DNA from: Fibrella aquatilis
GTDB lineage: Bacteria > Bacteroidota > Bacteroidia > Cytophagales > Spirosomataceae
DNA length: 64,000 bases
Direction of reading: 5' to 3'
Assembly (NCBI RefSeq): GCF_017353255.1
Contig: NZ_JAFMYU010000025.1
Span: 32,692-96,691, forward strand
The notes under the pieces were generated by a model. The model worked only from the letters and a program-made list of their open reading frames with translations, was not told where the DNA came from and did no database searches. This document shows positions 25,228-34,461 of the stretch, in pieces; within the stretch, counting starts at the first letter, position 1, and each line of letters starts with the position of its first letter. The translations under genes and the position numbers were made by a program.

Positions 25228-26472
25228 ATGAACCCATACCGTATTGAATCGCTGCACCTTACGCAAGTTGGCCCTTTCGAAGAGCTAGAACTCGTATTGC
25301 CTGTAACACCAGAAAATGAAAAAGCAGAGGTGCATATATTAACGGGAGAAAACGGTACAGGCAAGACAAGTGTGCTTGAGGCAATTGCGACTATATTTGG
25401 GGGCAATTCTAAAAGGCTAGTATTAGACAAAATGAGCGAAATGAGTAGAATAGATCTGTGCATATATTCTAATATATCATTATTTTTTGACAGGACTAGT
25501 CCATCTAATAGCTCTACTATTTTCTCTGGAACCATTACTGAAGAAGCAATAGATGGAAAAACAAAGTATTGCGGATTTGCTTATTCTGGGAATCGTCAAT
25601 TTAAAGACACATATATTCGTGGAACACAGGAACAAACTAGATTTCCTCTATATGATTCTTTAGAATTCGAATCATCAATTAATTTTGAAGATTTTTTACA
25701 ATGGGTAGTAAACACCCGCACAAGAGAATTAGTATCTAAAGCCAAAAACAAGCAAGGTATAGCAAATCAACAGCGGAAAAACTTAAAAACACTAGAGCAG
25801 GCACTATCAACAATTGTAGACTCCGAATTGTTTTTTGATGTAGACGAGGAAAATTTTCAACCTAAGATTAATGTAGATAGGCAATTACTTAATTTCAATC
25901 AAATTCCTGATGGCTTGAAGTCAATGGTAAGCTGGCTTGGCGATCTACTGATGCGGATGGATCGGATTCAGTGGGATAACGACATTCCTGTATTGGAACG
26001 GCCCTTCCTGCTGCTGTTGGATGAAATTGATGTGCATTTACATCCTGCCTGGCAACGGAAGATTCTGCCAATGGTGCAAAGCTTATTCCCTAATGCGCAG
26101 GTCATTGTATCTACACATTCGCCGTTTGTAGTGGGTTCTGTTGATGGGGCGTGGGTGCATCGTTTCAAAAAGGAAGGAACTCGTAGTGTGTTAGATGGTC
26201 CACCTATTTTATCGGAAGATGCCCGTAGTTACGAATATATTTTGGAAGAAATATTTGGTATAAAAGAACATTTCGGCATTGAGGTTGAGAAAAGATTAAC
26301 TGAATTTCAACAGTTAAAAAAGCAATTGTTAAAACGTGACGAAACGTTTGACGAATCTCGTTTTCGTCAACTTATCGATGAGCTTCGTGGGCAATCTACT
26401 GAGCTTGATAGCCTATTGGGTATGGAATTGAACCAGTTGCAACGCCTTACGCAAAAATCATTTATCGAGTAG
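25228..26472 (+). CDS. AAA ATPase of Septu-like system (PtuA-like)
   Basis: 414 residues. Walker A GENGTGKTS (40-48), Walker B LLLLDEIDVHLHP (about 261-273) and STHSPFVVGS (about 294) define an SMC/ABC-like ATPase of the AAA15/21 type. With the HNH gene 3 bp downstream, it matches the two-gene Septu (PtuA-PtuB) anti-phage layout, in which the ATPase controls a nuclease. It is somewhat shorter than PtuA proteins I know of. The middle (25330-25900) is clearly AT-rich, consistent with transfer. No reverse transcriptase lies beside it, which argues against a retron. Confidence 0.75.
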   Translation: MNPYRIESLHLTQVGPFEELELVLPVTPENEKAEVHILTGENGTGKTSVLEAIATIFGGNSKRLVLDKMSEMSRIDLCIYSNISLFFDRTSPSNSSTIFSGTITEEAIDGKTKYCGFAYSGNRQFKDTYIRGTQEQTRFPLYDSLEFESSINFEDFLQWVVNTRTRELVSKAKNKQGIANQQRKNLKTLEQALSTIVDSELFFDVDEENFQPKINVDRQLLNFNQIPDGLKSMVSWLGDLLMRMDRIQWDNDIPVLERPFLLLLDEIDVHLHPAWQRKILPMVQSLFPNAQVIVSTHSPFVVGSVDGAWVHRFKKEGTRSVLDGPPILSEDARSYEYILEEIFGIKEHFGIEVEKRLTEFQQLKKQLLKRDETFDESRFRQLIDELRGQSTELDSLLGMELNQLQRLTQKSFIE

Positions 26473-26475
26473 GCA

Positions 26476-27096
26476 ATGCGACAGTTTACCCGTTCTGCCA
26501 CCCCGGCTATTCTACTGGAACCGGTTGGCCCAAATCAGCAACCTCGCTGGCAAGTATATGGTGACCGTTATACCCAAAATAGGGCTGCTAATCCCGGACA
26601 TCAGTTTCAATGGCCTGACATCCATAGTAAGCCATTAAATCAGCATTTATTGCCCGCCCTTCGCGCCTTGACAGATGGTCACTGCGCCTACTGCGATTTG
26701 TACCCGCTTCGTAAGCCTGAAGAAAGTATTGACCATTTTCTTCCGAAGTCGAACCCACAATTTTATGCCAATGTATGTCAGTGGGAAAATCTATACTTAA
26801 GTTGTCCCACCTGCCAAAGTAAAGGAGAACAATACGATGCCGATTTGCTAAGGCCCGACGACGTGGCCTTTACGTTTAGTCGGTATTTCATATACAATTA
26901 CCAAAGCCACGAAATCGAAGTCAATCCGCTGGCAACCCTCGATAATCAACGCCGTGCCGACGTCACCAGAAGGCTGTTTAATCTGAACGACAAAGGCCAC
27001 TGCGCCGCACGCCGAATAGCGCTTGAGCGCTGGGAGAAGCGTGATCCCGATTACATTATCGACGATTACAACTACCGGTATTTGCTTTCGGATTAG
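26476..27096 (+). CDS. HNH endonuclease of Septu-like system (PtuB-like)
   Basis: 206 residues. The core CAYCDLYPLRKPEESIDHF followed by LPKSNP carries the HNH histidine near residue 87. Cys70/Cys73 and Cys110/Cys113 (CPTC) are the zinc-binding pairs. WENLYLSC is also characteristic of this HNH group, which includes PtuB and retron-linked HNH proteins. Likely cuts DNA under control of the upstream ATPase. Complete, with no frameshift. Confidence 0.75.
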   Translation: MRQFTRSATPAILLEPVGPNQQPRWQVYGDRYTQNRAANPGHQFQWPDIHSKPLNQHLLPALRALTDGHCAYCDLYPLRKPEESIDHFLPKSNPQFYANVCQWENLYLSCPTCQSKGEQYDADLLRPDDVAFTFSRYFIYNYQSHEIEVNPLATLDNQRRADVTRRLFNLNDKGHCAARRIALERWEKRDPDYIIDDYNYRYLLSD

Positions 27097-27190
27097 CAGC
27101 ACCTTTGGGGCTGTTCGCATACGAAGAACCATCAAACGTGTTTCTCCCAAAATCGTACAAGCAGACACGGCAACCGTTTCGGCGGGGTGT

Positions 27191-27198
27191 TATCTTTG
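27191..27198 (+). promoter_or_regulatory. Candidate -7 box of DUF3667 gene
   Basis: TATCTTTG is a perfect TAnnTTTG, 21 bp before the ATG at 27220, implying a very short leader. Confidence 0.5.
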
Positions 27199-27219
27199 GA
27201 AAACGCTTCCTTTGTGAAA

Positions 27220-28824
27220 ATGGCGCATAAGACCCACCGTACGTTACCTGTTTGCCCAAACTGCCAGCACAAACTCACCCCTACCGACAATTTCTGCCCT
27301 AAGTGCGGGCAGGAAAACCATGATCTTCGGTTGCCATTCGGCCATGTCGTTTACGAAGTAGTGGAAGGTTTTACCCACTTCGACGGCAAGCTATGGGTAA
27401 CGCTGCGCGATATTTTCACTCGCCCCGGTCGCGTCCCGCTCGATTTTATCGAAGGCCGACGGATGCGCCACGTGCCGCCTATCCGGCTGTATATCTTCGT
27501 CAGCTTTTTTCTGTTTTTGCTGATTGGGATCATCAGCAACGGTGCACTGAAACGTAGCACCCTGCGCAAATACCGTCTGGCGGCTACGTTCGGCCCTGAC
27601 CAGCGCTATCGTGAAAGTAGCCTGAAAGCCCTTTTCACGATGAGCGACGTACCCACGCCCGATACCAGGGCAGTAAGCGACATCATGCTCCAGTTTCCGA
27701 TAGCCGACAGCACGGGAGTCGGCACGTTGCGTCGGTGGCGTCATTTCACGAATGCCCAACTCGATTCGGTAATACGGCTCAACAACCCCATTGCCTATGC
27801 CCCCCTGCGCAACTGCCTGCGGATAGCCCTCGCGGCCCTGCCCCCGCAACTGCCGTGGCTACCCCTTCTCGAACCAGCCAATACAAAGGAATTTTTGATT
27901 GATAAATCAACCAAAAAGCAGGCAGGTATCGACACGATGTTGGCCATATCCCTGCGCTGTGCGCCCGACGATACCCTCGGCGCAGCCCTGTTTTCACGAC
28001 TCAAAGCCCTCTCACCTCAGCAACGGACGCTCTACAGCCGCGTCAATGATGCCGTCAAGAAAGTGACCGATGCGTCGGTGGTCTCGTTTCATAGGGTCAG
28101 TGAAGACTCGACGACGAGCAGCCAATTTTCCCGGCTCATTGATAGCCTGACCGTCCGGTCGGCTAGTAATCCTATCAAGTTCAGTTTTGCCAAGGGCGAT
28201 GGCACCATTACCGACCTCAACTACACCACCGAAGCAGCCGCCCGTGCCGATGTCGACCAAATGCGCGAGATGACGTCCGATGAACGCATGGCATTACTAA
28301 TGACGCGCGTTGGGGCTACGCCACAACAAAAAGCCAAGATTGGCTTTGTTAAAGCGCTTTATGTGAACAAGGCCCTGAATCGCTACGTGCAGGACTTCGG
28401 CAAGTCGGAGGAAGAAATTGAGGAAGCGCAATCCAGCAAAGTAATCAAATACATATCGTACAGCTTTTTTCTGCTGATGCCGCTGGTGGCCCTGTTTCTG
28501 TACCTGTTTTACCGCCGCAATAAGGCGTATTACTACGTTGACCACCTGATTTTTTCGGTTAACCTGCACACGGTGTTCTTTCTATTGACGATTATACTGG
28601 TGCTGCTTCTCGAATACACGCCGCTGTTTGTCTACATCCCGAAGGGGGGTGTACTGCTGCTGTTGTTTGCGGCTGGTCCGGCCTTGTATTTTCTGCTTTC
28701 GTTGCGCACGGTATATCGGCAGTCGTGGGGGCTTACGATAGCCAAGTTTGTAGGCCTTGCGGTGCTATATAGCCTTGCGTTTACGCTATTGCTGGGTAGC
28801 GCTTCCGTGCTGGGCATTCTCTAA
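27220..28824 (+). CDS. DUF3667 domain membrane protein with zinc ribbon
   Basis: 534 residues from ATG 27220, just after the TATCTTTG box. The N-terminus has CPNCQHKLTPTDNFCPKCGQ, a four-cysteine zinc ribbon, then the DUF3667 signature (FTHFDGKLWVTLRDIFTRPGRV). One membrane helix follows (LYIFVSFFLFLLIG), then a long soluble loop of about 320 residues and three or four C-terminal helices. The long loop is unusual for the family as I know it. Function unknown. A strong terminator follows. Confidence 0.88.
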   Translation: MAHKTHRTLPVCPNCQHKLTPTDNFCPKCGQENHDLRLPFGHVVYEVVEGFTHFDGKLWVTLRDIFTRPGRVPLDFIEGRRMRHVPPIRLYIFVSFFLFLLIGIISNGALKRSTLRKYRLAATFGPDQRYRESSLKALFTMSDVPTPDTRAVSDIMLQFPIADSTGVGTLRRWRHFTNAQLDSVIRLNNPIAYAPLRNCLRIALAALPPQLPWLPLLEPANTKEFLIDKSTKKQAGIDTMLAISLRCAPDDTLGAALFSRLKALSPQQRTLYSRVNDAVKKVTDASVVSFHRVSEDSTTSSQFSRLIDSLTVRSASNPIKFSFAKGDGTITDLNYTTEAAARADVDQMREMTSDERMALLMTRVGATPQQKAKIGFVKALYVNKALNRYVQDFGKSEEEIEEAQSSKVIKYISYSFFLLMPLVALFLYLFYRRNKAYYYVDHLIFSVNLHTVFFLLTIILVLLLEYTPLFVYIPKGGVLLLLFAAGPALYFLLSLRTVYRQSWGLTIAKFVGLAVLYSLAFTLLLGSASVLGIL

Positions 28825-28873
28825 CAGCCGATACGAATGCCCACGTTGACAACGTAGTAAGTTTAGCCTACGC

Positions 28874-28920
28874 AAAATCCCCAGCAGGCGCTTCACATGC
28901 AGTCTGCTGGGGATTTTTTT
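28874..28920 (+). terminator. Rho-independent terminator of DUF3667 gene
   Basis: ATCCCCAGCAG pairs with CTGCTGGGGAT, loop about 16 nt, then seven T (28914-28920). Confidence 0.92.
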
Positions 28921-29043
28921 ATCCTATAGTCCGCCCTCCAAACGGTTACTGTACAAGCAGTTTGATAAATAAGATTGCTACTGCTGACTTTTTTTATAAC
29001 CTTAGGCAATGAATCAGTGTCTTATGAAAAACTAAGTACTACC

Positions 29044-29901
29044 ATGATAGCTCGACTGCGTATAAATAGGCAATTGATTTGGGTATTTATTACACTGCTC
29101 TTTGGCTGTAAACCTGATTTTGTATCGCTCAATCCGGTTGCACCCCTCACCGCTAAACCCGCAGATGCGTTGGCTCGCATTAAGCAGGTGGTCAGTTCCG
29201 GCGACTGTTCTGGCCTTGGTCCGTACTATCAGGATATCGTATTTGACTATGACCCAACTGGTCGACTGCTAAAAGACAAGGCTGCCCGCGAAACGCTGTT
29301 CCAAAAAGACGGAATCAGCCAATATAACTACGACGCCGGTGGTCAGTTGGTGTCACGTACAACGCAGTACACAGCACCAACCAATGAAGGAGCCGTGGGC
29401 GAGATTATATCGTACACCATTACGCCCACGTCAATCCGGGTTCAAAATGATGAGCTGCGGGCCGATGGGTCACGGTTATTGGGTGCCAGCAACCGGGCGA
29501 ATACGGTATATACGTTGGTCGACGGACTGATCACGGAGGTAGCTTATACCTATGCCAACGGGCCAAATCAAACTAGTGTAAGGACTGACCGTTGCATTTA
29601 CACCTACACCAATGGCAATATCACCAAGGCCCTTTACACGGGTAACAACCAGACGTACGAGTACACCTACACATACGACAATAAGCCAAACCCTTACTTC
29701 GGGCAGAAGACGGTGCTGGACCCTATACTCCGGTGCAGCCGAAATAATGTGATCAACGTAATATCGGTTTCAGCCTTTGGTGGCACGGTGTACACTAATG
29801 AGTTTAAAACCGTTTACACCTACAACGAGCAGGGGCTACCACTAACCAAGAAAGACGCCAACAAAGGGTGCACATTGACCTTTCAATACGAACCCCGTTG
29901 A
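29044..29901 (+). CDS. Lipoprotein with YD-like repeats, paralogue A
   Basis: 285 residues from ATG 29044, where a lipoprotein signal ends at LLFGC. The body has repeated short units such as FDYDPTGRLL, YNYDAGGQLVS, YTYNEQGLPL, like RHS/YD-repeat strands. The segment DNKPNPYFGQ and the following CSRNNVINV recur in the next gene. Unknown function, cell-surface or periplasmic, typical of Spirosoma-group genomes. The next lipoprotein gene starts 11 bp beyond its stop, so they form an operon of duplicated genes. Confidence 0.7.
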   Translation: MIARLRINRQLIWVFITLLFGCKPDFVSLNPVAPLTAKPADALARIKQVVSSGDCSGLGPYYQDIVFDYDPTGRLLKDKAARETLFQKDGISQYNYDAGGQLVSRTTQYTAPTNEGAVGEIISYTITPTSIRVQNDELRADGSRLLGASNRANTVYTLVDGLITEVAYTYANGPNQTSVRTDRCIYTYTNGNITKALYTGNNQTYEYTYTYDNKPNPYFGQKTVLDPILRCSRNNVINVISVSAFGGTVYTNEFKTVYTYNEQGLPLTKKDANKGCTLTFQYEPR

Positions 29902-29912
29902 TCCGTACGCCC

Positions 29913-30758
29913 ATGATTTCGCCACTTCGCCTGCTCTGCCTGGCAGGGCTTTTTCTGCTGCAAAGCTGCAACTATACGTACGTCGGGCAGGAGGCCGAAA
30001 AGGTCCGGCTGAAAACACTTTTTTATAAAAACAGCGGTGTTTTTATTGGCATCACCTCCACTTTCGACTATAGCGTTGGCAAGCAAATACAGCAGTGCAC
30101 CTTCGCCAATAACCCCGAATATCTTAGCGGTGCCGACCCAACGGGCAAACCTGTGGCGCTGTATACGTATGAGGCAAACGGCCAACTGGCCAGCTATGAT
30201 TTTCGCTACGCTAGGCCCACCAGCAAAGGTCGCACCGGCGAACTGACGGTGTTTACTAACACGCCTGCGCTCATCACCAGCGAATCGTATTTTTTGGAGA
30301 AGGGTGGGCAGCGCGTATTGTTTAAGAAGGGGAGTTATACTTTAGCCAATGGCCTTGTTACGAGCTATTCAAGGCAACTCACTGACAAGTATGATTTTTC
30401 GCAGCTGTATTTAAGTGAACAGGGCTACCCAACCGAAACAAGCGAGTATACCTACGCAGGCGGTAATCTGGTGCGTGTGAAGACTAAAAATAATGAGTAC
30501 GAATTGACCACAGACTACCTCTACGACGCGAACCCAAATCCACTCCAAGGCATCTACAATCCCGACATTACGCCCGTGCGCCGGTATAGCCGTAATAACA
30601 TGCTTACCTCAAGTAGCACCTACATATATAGTAATGGGCAAAACATACAGGGCGCACCATTGCCAGCGTCAATTGCCAGTCCGTTTGTTTATGACGGTCG
30701 GGGTTACCCTGTTTCGGAAAGCAGTGGCTTCAACCGATTTGAGTACGAAGCGTATTAG
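29913..30758 (+). CDS. Lipoprotein with YD-like repeats, paralogue B
   Basis: 281 residues from ATG 29913; signal with lipobox FLLQSC. YTYEANGQLASYDF, EYTYAGGNLV, DYLYDANPNPLQG and RYSRNNMLTSSSTY line up with paralogue A, showing a tandem duplication with strong divergence. No enzymatic residues recognised. Weakly AT-rich. Confidence 0.7.
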   Translation: MISPLRLLCLAGLFLLQSCNYTYVGQEAEKVRLKTLFYKNSGVFIGITSTFDYSVGKQIQQCTFANNPEYLSGADPTGKPVALYTYEANGQLASYDFRYARPTSKGRTGELTVFTNTPALITSESYFLEKGGQRVLFKKGSYTLANGLVTSYSRQLTDKYDFSQLYLSEQGYPTETSEYTYAGGNLVRVKTKNNEYELTTDYLYDANPNPLQGIYNPDITPVRRYSRNNMLTSSSTYIYSNGQNIQGAPLPASIASPFVYDGRGYPVSESSGFNRFEYEAY

Positions 30759-31211
30759 CCACACAAAACGGTGAAATTATAGCTTATAGACGGGGGCTTA
30801 ACCCATATCAGATTAGTTTCCATCGTATTGTGGTTCAGTAGCGTCTTATTAAAAAAGCATGCATTATAACACCTATATACGTCAAATAGACCCTTACCAA
30901 TTATCGGATTAAGCACATCGTATATGGAGGTACGTGGGCTGTCGGCGCTACTGCCAAGCTGGTTATAGAAAAAGCTGGTAATCAAGCTAATGGCATGGCC
31001 ACTTTCTACCGTATGTGGGGTATAGAAGCGGGCAGACAAACAGGCTGATCACGATTTTGGCACAAAAACTCCTTTGGTTTGAATTATGGCAAGAGTAGGT
31101 CCTTTTTATTAATCTCTTTTTAAACTATATACTTAAATGGTTTTTAGGTAGTTGCTGAATATTACCAAGATTTTTACTCAAACCAATTTCCCTCACTTAA
31201 CGCTTACATTC
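30759..31211. other. AT-rich intergenic region upstream of SusC gene
   Basis: No supported gene. A 94-codon minus-strand frame (30755-31039, TTG start) lacks recognisable features. The stretch 31090-31150 is AT-rich and probably holds the susC promoter, but no TAnnTTTG box was found. Confidence 0.4.
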
Positions 31212-34200
31212 ATGGAAAACGTCAACTTAACGCTGAAGTCATTCGGCATGGTACTGACTTTGCTCCTGGTTAGTCAGCCACCCGGTCAAGCCCAAACGCT
31301 GGCCCGGTCTGCTAACCTGCCAGCTGGCCGTGGCCTGCCTCAAATTAAAAATGCAGCCGCTTTTGTGCCCATCAAAGGGCGTGTGGTGAGCCAAACCGGC
31401 GAAGGTCTGCCGGGGGTGAGCATCGTGGTAAAAGGCACCTCGACCGGTGCCGTTACCGATGCTAAAGGCGATTTCTCGGTCAACGTATCGGATGCCAACG
31501 CCACACTGGTCTTTTCGTTTATCGGTTACGTCTCGCAGGAGATCACCCTGAAAGGCCAAAGCACCGTCAGCGTAACCCTGCTGGAAGATGAAAAAGCCCT
31601 GAACGAAGTGGTCGTAGTGGGGTATGGTACGCAACGCAAAGAAACCGTAACTGGCTCTGTAGTAGCCGTGAAAGGCGACGAACTGGTCAAGTCGCCCACC
31701 ACCAACCTGTCGAACTCGCTGGCGGGGCGGCTACCGGGCGTGACGGCCGTGAACCGCAGCGGCGAACCCGGCTACGACGGCTCGGCCATCCGGATTCGGG
31801 GCACCAACACGCTGGGCAATAACAACGCCCTGATTGTGGTAGATGGTATCCCCGACCGGGCAGGTGGCCTGGACCGGATCAACCCTGCCGACATTGAAAC
31901 GATTTCGGTGTTGAAAGATGCTTCGGCGGCTATCTACGGGTCGCGGGCGGCCAACGGGGTTATCCTGATTACCACCAAACGGGGCAAATCGGGCAAACCG
32001 CAGCTGTCGTACTCGTTCAATCAGGGCTTTGCGCAACCTACGGTGGTGCCCAAGCTGGCCGACGCGGCACAGTATGCCACCATGCTCAATGACCTGAATA
32101 TTTACGAGTTGCCAACGGCTGAGTGGGCCGCTGCAACCAAAGCCTACCAGGAGTCGGGCAAGTATACCCGGCCCGATGGTAGTGTGCGCACGGCCCCTTA
32201 CTCGCCGACCGATTTGGCCAAGTACGCCGACGGCTCAGACCCCTGGGGCCACCCCAACACCGACTGGTATAAGTCGACGCTGAAAACCTGGTCGCCACAG
32301 TCGCGCCATAATTTGCAGCTACAGGGCGGCACCGACGATTTCAAGTATATCGCCTCATTGGGGTACCAGAACCAGGACGCCTATTACAAGAACTCGGCAA
32401 CGGGCTACAAACAATACGACCTGCGCATCAACCTCGACGGCAACATCAACAAGTACCTGCACGTGTCGATGGGCATACTGGGGCGCGAAGAGTACCGCTA
32501 CTACCCCACGCGGCCTGCCGGGGCCATTTTCAGGATGCAGATGCGCGGCAAGCCCAACCAGCCCGCCTTCTGGCCCGACGGACGGCCCGGCCCCGATATT
32601 GAAAACGGCGAAAACCCGGTGGTGATCACCACCAACGCCACGGGCTACGACCGCGACAAGCGCGACTACATCCAGACCAACGGGCAGCTGGACTTTAAAG
32701 TACCCGGCGTTGAGGGGCTAAAGATTTCGGCTACGGCAGCTATCGACAAACTGAACCGGAATAACAAACGCTGGGAAACACCCTGGACTCTCTACGAGCG
32801 CGGTACGGGCGTAGATGCCAACGGCAACCCCAACCTGGTGGCCAGCGTACGCGGTCCGGCCGAACCCCGCCTGACGCTGGGCAACATCACCCAACTCAAT
32901 ATTTTGCTGGGCGGTATTGCCACCTACGAACGTAAGATTGGCGATCACGGCCTCACGGTACTGGCGGGGGTGAACCGCGAAACCATTTCGGGCGATAACT
33001 TCAACGCCTTCCGACGCTACTTCCTTTCGCCGACTATCGACCAGCTTTTTGCGGGGGGTGATCTGAGCAAAGAAAACGGCGGTGGAGCTTTTGAGCGGGC
33101 GCGTCTGAACTACTTCGGGCGGCTGGCCTACAACTACAAAGACAAGTATCTGGTGGAATTGCTGGGCCGCTACGACGGCTCCGACATGTTCCCGGCCGCC
33201 ACGCGCTATGGCTTTTTCCCCGGCATCATGGCGGGCTGGGTTATTTCGGAAGAAAACTTCTGGAAAGGGGCCGCGCCAGTGGTTAGTTTCCTGAAGCTCC
33301 GGGCGTCGTATGGGCAGTTGGGTAATGACCAGATTTATTTCCCCGGCACCGACGTACTGGCCACCTATCAGTATCTGGCTACCTACGGCTTCAACACGTA
33401 CATCATCAACGATGCCCAGCAAAAGACGCTCTCGGAAAGCCGGATTCCCAACACCAACATTACCTGGGAGGTGGCCAACAACGCCGACATCGGGCTGGAA
33501 GGACAGTTGTTCAACGGCAAGATCAGCTTCGAGTTCGACTATTTCAACAACCTCCGGACCTCGATTCTGTATCCCCGCAACGCCTCGGTACCCCGCACTA
33601 CCGGCCTGATTTTGCCGCCCGAAAACATCGGCAAAGTGCGCAACAGCGGTTTCGACGGGCAGATCAACTATAACGGACAAGCCGGTGGCCTGAAGTTCAC
33701 GGTGGGTATCAACGGTGGTTACGCGCAGAACAAAATCATCTTCTGGGACGAAGCCCCCGGCGCACCCGAATGGCAGCGCACTACGGGCCGCCCCATCAAT
33801 GCCTACCAGGCTTACCAGTATGATGGTGTGTTTGCTACCCAAGCCGACATCGACGCCAAAACGCTCGATTATTCGGCCATCGTGAAGACGCTCCGCCCCG
33901 GCGACATGAAGTACAAGGACATCAACGGCGATGGCAAGATCACACCCGACGACCAGGTACGTGGCAACCGCACCAACCTGCCCCTGTTTCAGGGTGGTCT
34001 GAACGCACGGGCTACCTACAAAAACTTCGACCTGACGATCCTGTTCCAGGGGTCGGCCGGGGCGCAGCAGTATATCAGCCTGGGCGAGTCGGGTAATATT
34101 GGCAACTATTTGCAGGAGATCTATACCGACCGCTGGACCGTGACCAATCCCAGCAGCGTACACCCCCGCATTGCCAACCGTAGCGACCAGTATTTCTCAG

Positions 34201-34448
34201 GCGGCAACACCTACTGGCTCCGTTCGGCCGACTATATCCGGCTGAAAAACTTCGAGCTGGGCTATACCGTCCCCGAGGCCATTGGCCGGAGAGTGGGCGT
34301 CGGTAGCCTGCGCCTGTACGTCAACGCCCTCAACGCCCTCACCCTGGTGAACAAACTAGGCTCGTATGACCCCGAAGCCGACAACGCCACCGGGCAGTAC
34401 TACCCGCAGTCGCGTATCATAAACGGTGGCCTATCACTTCGCTTCTAA
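31212..34448 (+). CDS. SusC/RagA family TonB-linked outer membrane protein
   Basis: 1078 residues from ATG 31212 (signal ending near PPGQAQ). Order: carboxypeptidase-regulatory-like domain (IKGRVVSQTGEGLPGVSIVV, about 57-135), TonB plug (RKETVTGSVV, SLAGRLPGVTAVNRSGEPG, ALIVVDGIP, AAIYGSRAANGVILITTK), then a 22-strand barrel ending in SLRF. Imports large substrates with its SusD partner, energised by TonB. The SusD gene starts 13 bp after the stop. The substrate is unknown; no glycoside hydrolase is adjacent. Confidence 0.97.
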   Translation: MENVNLTLKSFGMVLTLLLVSQPPGQAQTLARSANLPAGRGLPQIKNAAAFVPIKGRVVSQTGEGLPGVSIVVKGTSTGAVTDAKGDFSVNVSDANATLVFSFIGYVSQEITLKGQSTVSVTLLEDEKALNEVVVVGYGTQRKETVTGSVVAVKGDELVKSPTTNLSNSLAGRLPGVTAVNRSGEPGYDGSAIRIRGTNTLGNNNALIVVDGIPDRAGGLDRINPADIETISVLKDASAAIYGSRAANGVILITTKRGKSGKPQLSYSFNQGFAQPTVVPKLADAAQYATMLNDLNIYELPTAEWAAATKAYQESGKYTRPDGSVRTAPYSPTDLAKYADGSDPWGHPNTDWYKSTLKTWSPQSRHNLQLQGGTDDFKYIASLGYQNQDAYYKNSATGYKQYDLRINLDGNINKYLHVSMGILGREEYRYYPTRPAGAIFRMQMRGKPNQPAFWPDGRPGPDIENGENPVVITTNATGYDRDKRDYIQTNGQLDFKVPGVEGLKISATAAIDKLNRNNKRWETPWTLYERGTGVDANGNPNLVASVRGPAEPRLTLGNITQLNILLGGIATYERKIGDHGLTVLAGVNRETISGDNFNAFRRYFLSPTIDQLFAGGDLSKENGGGAFERARLNYFGRLAYNYKDKYLVELLGRYDGSDMFPAATRYGFFPGIMAGWVISEENFWKGAAPVVSFLKLRASYGQLGNDQIYFPGTDVLATYQYLATYGFNTYIINDAQQKTLSESRIPNTNITWEVANNADIGLEGQLFNGKISFEFDYFNNLRTSILYPRNASVPRTTGLILPPENIGKVRNSGFDGQINYNGQAGGLKFTVGINGGYAQNKIIFWDEAPGAPEWQRTTGRPINAYQAYQYDGVFATQADIDAKTLDYSAIVKTLRPGDMKYKDINGDGKITPDDQVRGNRTNLPLFQGGLNARATYKNFDLTILFQGSAGAQQYISLGESGNIGNYLQEIYTDRWTVTNPSSVHPRIANRSDQYFSGGNTYWLRSADYIRLKNFELGYTVPEAIGRRVGVGSLRLYVNALNALTLVNKLGSYDPEADNATGQYYPQSRIINGGLSLRF

Positions 34449-34461
34449 CCTGTTACTCAAC

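Noticed and set aside
25228..27096. Retron with ATPase/HNH effectors
   Set aside because: No reverse transcriptase gene or msr/msd-like RNA adjacent, so Septu-like is the better fit.
30755..31039. 94-codon minus-strand open frame
   Set aside because: TTG start, no recognisable motif, irregular composition and an AT-rich intergenic setting; not supported as a gene.
32718..34163. 481-codon frame antisense to SusC gene
   Set aside because: It lies wholly within a well-supported SusC gene; long antisense frames are expected at this GC content.
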